64,000 bases of DNA from Paraphaeosphaeria minitans (lineage: Eukaryota; Ascomycota; Dothideomycetes; Pleosporales; Didymosphaeriaceae), in NCBI GenBank assembly GCA_015832175.1, contig WJXW01000003.1, positions 1,178,001 to 1,242,000 on the forward strand, in the 5' to 3' direction. A program made the translations under genes and the position numbers. This document shows positions 58,668 to 64,000 of this stretch, piece after piece. The notes below the pieces were generated by a model that was not told the DNA's origin, ran no database searches, and was given only the letters and a program-made list of their open reading frames with translations. The stretch's first letter is position 1. Each line of letters begins with the position of its first letter.

Positions 58668-61600
58668 ATGGTAGAAGTATAGCTTATTAATCGCGCTAGC
58701 TAGCCCTACTAGTTTATCTAGCTTTAATTCTAAGTAAACTTAAAAAGAATCTAGAATTAAATTAACCTAGAGGCAATTAACGCTCTAGCAATTAATTACG
58801 CAAAGCTAGAATAACCTCTACTCCTATAGAAACTATTACTAATTACGGATACAGCCTTTATAGTAAGTATTTAATTATACAAAGCAGAGCTTACTAAGTA
58901 TAAAATAGATAAGAAGAGCTTTCCTTTATAAATAGTAGAATATAGAGTAGTAGTTTTAGACTAGTAAGTAGACTATACTAAGATACAGAATCTCTAGACT
59001 TAAGTAAATGCTATAGTATCGCCTAATCTGCTTGCTCCTACTATAATTACTCTAGTTAATACACGCTAAACTACGCTTTAGTCCCTAATTTAACTCTTAA
59101 AAGAAGATCTCGCACTAAATAAAAGAGCTATATAGAATAATATTTAAGCTTTGTACTGCGCTTATCTTAAGAAGGCTAAGTAGGTAAGACAAAGTCCTAA
59201 GACCTAGTTTAAAGAGTGGTAGCTCCTCTATTAAAAAGTAAAGACCTACTTAATTAGTGAAATTAGTAGACTACTTACTACCTAAGATTTCCTAGATGTA
59301 ATCGCCGCGCGTATAGCACTAGATTAGGCCTGATTAATAAACTAACAGCTAATCTAGGATAAGACGCTAGGACAGAATTAGATTACGCTAGACGATCTAG
59401 GGAAGGTATTTTTAGCGCTTGTCTAGGAGCATTCAATCTAATCTAGTTCTAATAAAATAAGTGGGGTATTCGCCACTTTTAATAGATTATTAAGACAATC
59501 TACTAACTCTAATAGTTCTAGTTTATCTAATTAGACAAAGAAACAACTAAACTGTCCCTATAAGCCCTATACTTATAGGTAGAAACTAATAGAGTGCTGA
59601 AGACTTTAAACCGCGATAGCTAGATTACCCTAGGATAGAATATTATTATTTAATCTCACTAATAAAGAAAAATTAGAGATTCTTAATTAACTTAAGCAGC
59701 CTAAGTGGTTAAACCTTTATAATGCGATCACAAAGGCAGGATAGAATAAGAAATAATCCTTTACTAAAACTATTAAGTATCCTAGTAGTATTGCTACTGC
59801 TCTACTAAACCTATTTAATCTACCTACAGACAATAGAGCATTAGGTGTCTACTCTACTCTATATTCTAACGCTTATCCTCTATTAGAATATATAATACTA
59901 GACAGTGCTGTAGTAGTTCACCTAGTTAATAATTGCGAAAGACTTATTCTAGGGACGTTTTAATTATTAAATAAGAGTATAGAGGTAGGTACACAAAGCC
60001 TCCTAATCTTAGAAATTAGTAATAGACTAATTAAGAACGCTTTACATAGGAAAAATAAGAGATTTATAAAAGATCTGCTGCTCTAAAGAGTAAGAGTAGT
60101 AGAAGGCTTTTATGTAAATATTATATTAGAAGCTCTTTTGAAGAAAGTAAAAATTTAGTACTTTAGTTTAGATTACACTTTTAGGATTAGAAGTCTAGAA
60201 TAAAGCATTATCTTAGTAGACCTAAGATATAAGTATAACCTTACTTTCTTATAATATAAGCTAATTTGCTCTTGTCTAACTATTATAAGTGTAACTACTA
60301 AAGGATTATCCTAGGTTAATATTAAGAAATTAGATTTTAAGGACCTCTAGCACCTTTAAATAGGGCATATAGGAAGTAGAGCCCTATAAGCTCTAGTAAC
60401 TGTAGCCTAAGGTGTAAAGATTACTAGAATGTTAAGAAAGGATTGTAAGCACTATACTACTATACATGTAACCTAGGTAATCTCTAAGAGACCTAGAGAA
60501 CAATTACCTAGGCTATTTTACTTATTATTCTAAGATCTATTTAATATGCCTCCTACTTAAAATAGAGAAAACTAGGTTTTGCTAATTAAAGAAGATTTTA
60601 GTAAAAAACCTTACATTTTTAATCTTAGAACAAAGACGCTTTCTAAGATAATAAGAGTGTGGCAGGATTTCTTAGCTCTTGTTAATATAAAATACGAGCT
60701 TTAAATTACAAAAATCTACTAGGATAATAATACAGCAACACTTCTATAGAGAGGGAAATCCTAGTACAAATTTTGGGCTAATTAGAAAGGAATAATAATT
60801 AGCAGACTACCGCCTTATACGTATAAGCCTAATAGCGCTGTAGAAAGAGTAGGCTAGGAGCTTATAATAAAAGTAATTAAAATATAAATAAGCGTAAATT
60901 TACTATTAAATCTCTAGCCTAAGATTATATAAGCGGTATACTGGCTCTAAGGAATAATTCCTAGCCTAGTATTAGGCTATTAATCACCTAATAAAACGTT
61001 AGATGCGTAGTTTAGATAATATTTTTGTTATTTTAAACTAGTAAAAATATAATATAGGACAGCTAATCTTTATCTAAACTAGAGTGCTGTCTACGCCTAT
61101 AGCTGCTAAGCTTACTCTTTAGATTAGAAGTGTACAGCTAGGCGAGATAGAAGAGAATTTAAAGTGAATCCTAGGGGCTATATTAGATACTTAGTAGGCT
61201 ATAATGCTTCTAATATCTACTAAATATAGATTCCCTAGCTTAATTAGGTAATTACTACACAAAACGTAAGGTTTAATAAGTCCTTATTCTATAAAGGATT
61301 AGAGGAACAATCTATTCTAAAGATAGAAGTATTAAAAATAGTAGAAAGCCTCTAAGAAGGAGAGCTAAACAATCTAAGAGAAGTGTATAAAAACGCGCTT
61401 AATATTCTTCCTAAAATAAATAAGTATATAAGAACTGCTACTAGACCTATAAGTAACCCTTAAGTAATTAAAAGTAAAACAGGCTAGCTAAGTAATTAGG
61501 AACCTAAGGTACCTACTACTAAGTAAGCTATAGGCTTAGCTAGCTAGTAGCTAAGAATTTGCTTAAATAGGAAAGGAAGTATAGGACTTGTAACCCCTAA

Positions 61601-63890
61601 TTAGACACTAGAGCCAGGTAATCTTAGGGGTGATCTGTTAAGCGATTAAAAGATATCTAGCAGCCACTAGAATACTACTAGAAGAGCTGGCCTGCTAGAA
61701 TCTAGGGATTTAATACCCTATTTATTAGTAGAAACTAATTAGGTTACTAATTAACCTAGCGTAGATAACTTAATTACACTAGACAAAGCAGATAACCTAC
61801 TAGTGCGCTAAAGGCGAAGGCAGATCTATCTAAAAGTAAGTAGAATAAGCAGGCGAAATTATAGTAAAGTACTAGAAATTAACTAACTAATAAATTGCTA
61901 TCTACTATTACAAAGATTAAGGAAGCAAAATAATTAGGACAATTAGCTAAAGAGTAGGTAGAAGCTAGGTGTTTATATACTAATTACTAATTATCTTTAA
62001 AGTAATCTTCATACAATATTAGAGCACACATTTATACTAAAAATAGTAAAGGCCTAGTCTAAGTAAAAAAAATATATTACACTAAATATAATAGTATTTA
62101 CTTCTATACTTAGAAAGGCGCCTAGAGCGTCTTATACAGCTTAGACTTATAGAGACGAGCTTACACCAAAGCTAACCCTATAGAAACACCTTTACAATTA
62201 TCTATATAGGAAGCTATTCCTTCTTACCACTTACAAGGAGATCTTAACTTTGTAAAATAAAGGTACCTAAACAGAGATTAAATAATTAGAGGTGTTAGAG
62301 TAACTACTCCCTTTAAAGTAAGTCTTTACCTATAAGTTTAATTAAAATAGATACTTTAAAAAGTGCAAAGCTCGAATTATTATAAGAGGAGATCTTTAGA
62401 AAAAGAATACTCTCTACTCTACTTATACTGCTACCCTAGTAGCAAGATCTTTTTAATTAGCTGTAGCTCTAGTAGCAGAATTTAATCTAGAAATCTTATA
62501 ATTGAATATAGTAGGAGCGTTTCTAAATACTCTTATTACAGCCGCTAATTTAGTAACTTATAAATTACCTAATAGTTTTAAAAAGCTAGAAAAGTGTGTA
62601 AGATTAAATTAAGCTTTATATAGCTTAAGAGATTCACCACTTCTTTAGTATAAGGAATTTACAGGATTACTTTAATCTTATAGACTCTTAGCTTCGCTAG
62701 AAGAGCTATGCCTTTTCTTTAACAGTAATTAAAGTATTATTATTCTATTTTATGTTAACAACATTCTTCTTCTCTATTACAAGAGTAAAGAGAAAGAAGC
62801 CCTAGATTTTTAGAGAAAGATTACAAACAAATATAAGATTAAATTAAAAGGACTAGTAGAGTAGTTCCTAGGTGTTTAAGTAATTAGGGATAGAGAAGTA
62901 AGATTAATTTCTCTAGTTTATAATACCTACATTAATAAGATTATAAAAAAGTTTAATCTTTTAAACTCTAGGAGCTTCCCTACCACACCTCTATTAGCAG
63001 AAGATCTTGTTTTAAGTATAGGAGAAGCCACTCCTTAAGAAATAAAGCTCTTTTAAGAAGAAGTAGGATTAGCTCTCTATATAGTAATTATGCTACACCT
63101 AGATATAGCCTTTACAGTGTTAAAGCTATCACACTTTCTAATAAATTTAAGTAAAGAACACTTTACTACTATTAATTATGTAATCCTTTACCTCTATTAA
63201 ACTAGATAGTAGGCTATAGTCTTTAGAGGCTATAATAGACCTAATCTGCCAATATGTAGAGATGCCTTATTCGCTAATAATCTAATATTACGGCAATCTT
63301 TCTATAGATATATTATCCTATTATTTAGAGGAGCTATCCTATAGAAAGCAGCTTAATAGAATATAATTACCACTTTAATAATAGAAGCAGAGCTTCTAGC
63401 GCTTAAATATATAAGTAAAGAAGCTATAGTAATTAAGAGATTCTTTACTAAGCTTACTCTAGATCTAAGACTTTTATAGAAGGTCTATTAAAATAATCTT
63501 TAAACTATTTGTTTAGTAATTAGAAAGAACAAAAGAATTACTACTTAACTACGCTATATAGATATTTAGAATATATAATTGCAGTAAGAGTATACAAAAA
63601 GATTATTTTAAGTAGAATATCTTCTAACTAGCGAAATGCTAGTAAATAGCCTTACAAAGGCTCTCACTTATTAGTAGTTTAATAGATTTAAAAGGCTATT
63701 AAATCTATAAAATATAAGCATAATAATTACAGAATAAGAGTAGGTAAGTAGAGAAATAATCTATTAACTACTTAGAATTATTAATTTAGAGCTAGGAAAT
63801 AAGAAAAGAAAAAGGAAAGAAAGAAAAAATTAGAAAAAAAATAAGAATTAGAGGAAGAGAAGATTAAAGAGCTTATCTATAAGTATATAG
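58668..63890 (+). pseudogene. Element D gag-pol remnant (Copia)
   Basis: It keeps ATG at 58668 (MVEV, then a TAG at a Gln position). The domains match C: integrase near 60,690-60,890, RT with FYVNNILLLY at 62748-62777 (YVDD with both Asp changed to Asn), RNase H near 63,250-63,430. Many differences from C are transitions at different sites, so the two copies were mutated independently. Confidence 0.9.
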
Positions 63891-64000
63891 ACTCTCTTCC
63901 TCCTCTACTTAATTATAGAGGTGCGAGAATCTCCCCTATAATTAGTAGTAGGAGATTTTCCTTATTCTTTTCCTCTCCTCCTCTCTGTAGTAGGTAATTC

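Larger units (their letters stand above)
58339..64000 (+). mobile_element. Ty1/Copia retrotransposon D, same family as C, cut by the window edge
   Basis: The left LTR (58339-58533, 195 bp) matches both LTRs of C, and the interior is colinear with C to the last base (D 63951-64000 matches C near 51564-51613, only a few bases of net length difference). About 1.66 kb including the right LTR should lie beyond the window. It is inserted in the right part of element G; the five bases before it are TATCT. Confidence 0.93.

Overview
The window is nuclear DNA of a filamentous ascomycete (Pezizomycotina). Short introns of about 46-122 nt with GTRNGY donors, the fungal-specific gene set (Skt5/Chs4 chitin synthase activator, Cbp4, signal peptide peptidase) and a large block degraded by repeat-induced point mutation (RIP) all point there. 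A Dothideomycete with alternating GC-balanced and AT-rich blocks is my best guess, inferred from style and not proven.

Positions 1 to about 21,640 are a normal gene block. It holds nine supported genes. On the minus strand: Skt5/Chs4 (1-2835, running off the left edge) and a small membrane protein (20765-21271). On the plus strand: Cbp4 (4195-4762), a PHD-finger protein (5674-6804), a single-pass membrane protein (about 7648-8343), a small IFI6-like membrane protein (8708-9315), an RCC1-repeat protein (9969-11299), a Ser-rich hypothetical (13669-14943), signal peptide peptidase (15704-17597) and a multi-pass membrane protein (19588-20470). I rebuilt the introns by hand from splice signals and frame. 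The intergenic gaps hold several minisatellites (12, 47, 72, 37 and about 20 bp periods). The genes are not a pathway cluster: they cover cell wall, mitochondrion, chromatin and ER membrane housekeeping.

From about 21,640 to 64,000 the composition changes abruptly to TA-rich sequence with no intact gene. It is a graveyard of RIP-mutated LTR retrotransposons. I could delimit: a 2.9-kb LTR element (22034-24966, 238-bp LTRs, CTATG duplication); a 2.0-kb LTR element (25407-27387, ATTAT duplication); a minus-strand chromovirus (element G) split by later insertions; and a four-level nest. In that nest G is interrupted by Gypsy chromovirus A (34630-58089, 215-bp LTRs, GCTAT duplication), A by Gypsy element B (about 36522-53451), and the 3' LTR of B by Copia element C (45953-53271, 195-bp LTRs, GCTAT duplication). 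A second Copia copy, D (58339 to beyond the right edge), is inserted in the other half of G. Removing each insertion with one copy of its target duplication restores the reading frame of the host integrase (G) and host pol (A), which supports the reconstruction.

Most stops in the old gag-pol frames are TAG or TAA where Gln (CAG/CAA) or Trp (TGG) is expected, the signature of C-to-T change at CpA on both strands. The Copia elements carry a primer-binding site that matches the anticodon arm of initiator tRNA-Met, which suggests half-tRNA priming.
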